Shown here: positions 63,694-64,000 of the stretch, one piece after another
Layout: each line of letters starts with the position of its first letter
Numbering within the stretch: the first letter of the stretch is position 1
From: Enterococcus sp. HY326
GTDB taxonomy: Bacteria > Bacillota > Bacilli > Lactobacillales > Enterococcaceae
DNA: 64,000 nucleotides
Direction: 5' to 3'
Assembly: GCF_026157065.1 (NCBI RefSeq)
Contig: NZ_JANLGQ010000005.1
Location: 281,664 to 345,663 of the forward strand
Translations under genes and position numbers: made by a program
Notes under the pieces: model-generated
What the model was told of the DNA's origin: nothing
What the model saw: the letters and a program-made list of their open reading frames with translations, nothing else
Databases searched by the model: none

Positions 63694-63890
63694 ATAAAAG
63701 TTGCTGAAACAACAGATTTACTTCTTTTTAAGAGGCTGAATCGCAACATGTAGACCTTTGAAAACTGAACAAAGCAAACGAACCAATGTGTAGGGCGTCC
63801 TTGATAGTCAAGGACAAAATAAACATTGCAAGCAAAAGCTAGCAAACAATTAATGAGCTAACAATCGCAAGATTGTGCAAACACTTTTAT

Positions 63891-64000
63891 TATGAGAGTT
63901 TGATCCTGGCTCAGGACGAACGCTGGCGGCGTGCCTAATACATGCAAGTCGAACGCTTTTTCTTTCACCGGAGCTTGCTCCACCGAAAGAAAAGGAGTGG
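63891..64000 (+). rRNA. 16S ribosomal RNA, 5' end (cut by window edge)
   Basis: The universal start GAGAGTTTGATCCTGGCTCA is followed by GACGAACGCTGGCGGCGTGC and the first variable region. The variable stem with CACCGGAGCTTGCTCC is the enterococcal form. About 110 bases are in the window; the exact 5' base is approximate. Confidence 0.97.

Larger units (their letters stand above)
63283..63890. other. Divergent control region of croR-like gene and rRNA operon
   Basis: No gene in about 600 bp. It contains an extended -10 on the minus strand for the regulator (TGCTAAAAT, 63314-63322), two rRNA promoters, and the rRNA leader with the antitermination-type stretch CTTTGAAAACTGAACAAAGC at about 63755-63775. 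Confidence 0.7.

Noticed and set aside
63891..64000. Species call from the 16S fragment
   Set aside because: Only about 110 bases are visible; they support Enterococcus or a close relative but not a species.

Overview
The window is low-GC Firmicutes DNA and almost certainly comes from an Enterococcus or a close relative. It ends inside the 5' end of a 16S rRNA gene whose first variable stretch has the enterococcal form. Upstream of it are a VanRS/CroRS-like two-component pair and serS behind a T-box. The middle holds an origin-proximal block (rsmG-parA-parB-DUF951-ychF-DUF1129 protein-guaB). Species was not determined. Starts were moved from the longest frame to the codon with the best Shine-Dalgarno (SD) spacing wherever the two differed.

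Layout. 1-3.3 kb: a truncated GH43 glycosidase and a lactose/cellobiose-type PTS EIIC, divergent from an AraC-type regulator, with a cre-like site. 3.4-8.5 kb: two paralogous coiled-coil proteins of unknown function (535 and 1028 aa) sharing N- and C-terminal domains, each behind a TTGTTA-N17 promoter that overlaps the same inverted repeat. 8.5-9.7 kb: a gene-poor gap with strong ribosome-binding sites but no ordinary start codons. 9.7-12 kb: an ATPase plus two-permease ABC-2 exporter. 12-22.8 kb: a regulator-rich block: a MerR regulator with a DinB-like protein, a possible orphan bacteriocin-immunity protein, an XRE membrane regulator, a GNAT gene broken by one stop codon, TetR with an MFS pump and three matching operators, and MarR with a heterodimeric ABC multidrug exporter and two matching operators. 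23-25.8 kb: a CPBP protease, a LUD protein and a metallophosphoesterase.

26.2-34 kb is a carbohydrate locus: ROK kinase, AraC regulator, sugar ABC importer (lipoprotein and two permeases), a GH112 galactosyl-N-acetylhexosamine phosphorylase and a 51-aa membrane protein. The likely substrates are lacto-N-biose or galacto-N-biose, which would yield galactose-1-phosphate plus an N-acetylhexosamine for the kinase. 34-46 kb: a formamidase-family protein and a SnoaL-like protein, the origin-proximal block, a candidate small RNA, an Rgg-type regulator followed by a decayed ABC exporter, and guaB. 45.7-52.4 kb: an AraC regulator divergent from a five-gene operon (Fe-alcohol dehydrogenase, CoA-acylating aldehyde dehydrogenase, phosphotransacylase, OFA-type transporter, butyrate-kinase-type kinase). 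This operon could turn an alcohol or aldehyde into an acid with ATP gain, without microcompartment genes in view. 52.4-64 kb: a DXS-like TPP enzyme, an Mga-like regulator, a Ca2+-type P-ATPase, an ECF-like sigma factor with its probable anti-sigma protein, serS with T-box, the two-component pair, and tandem rRNA promoters.

All assignments come from reading motifs and context. No database search was run.
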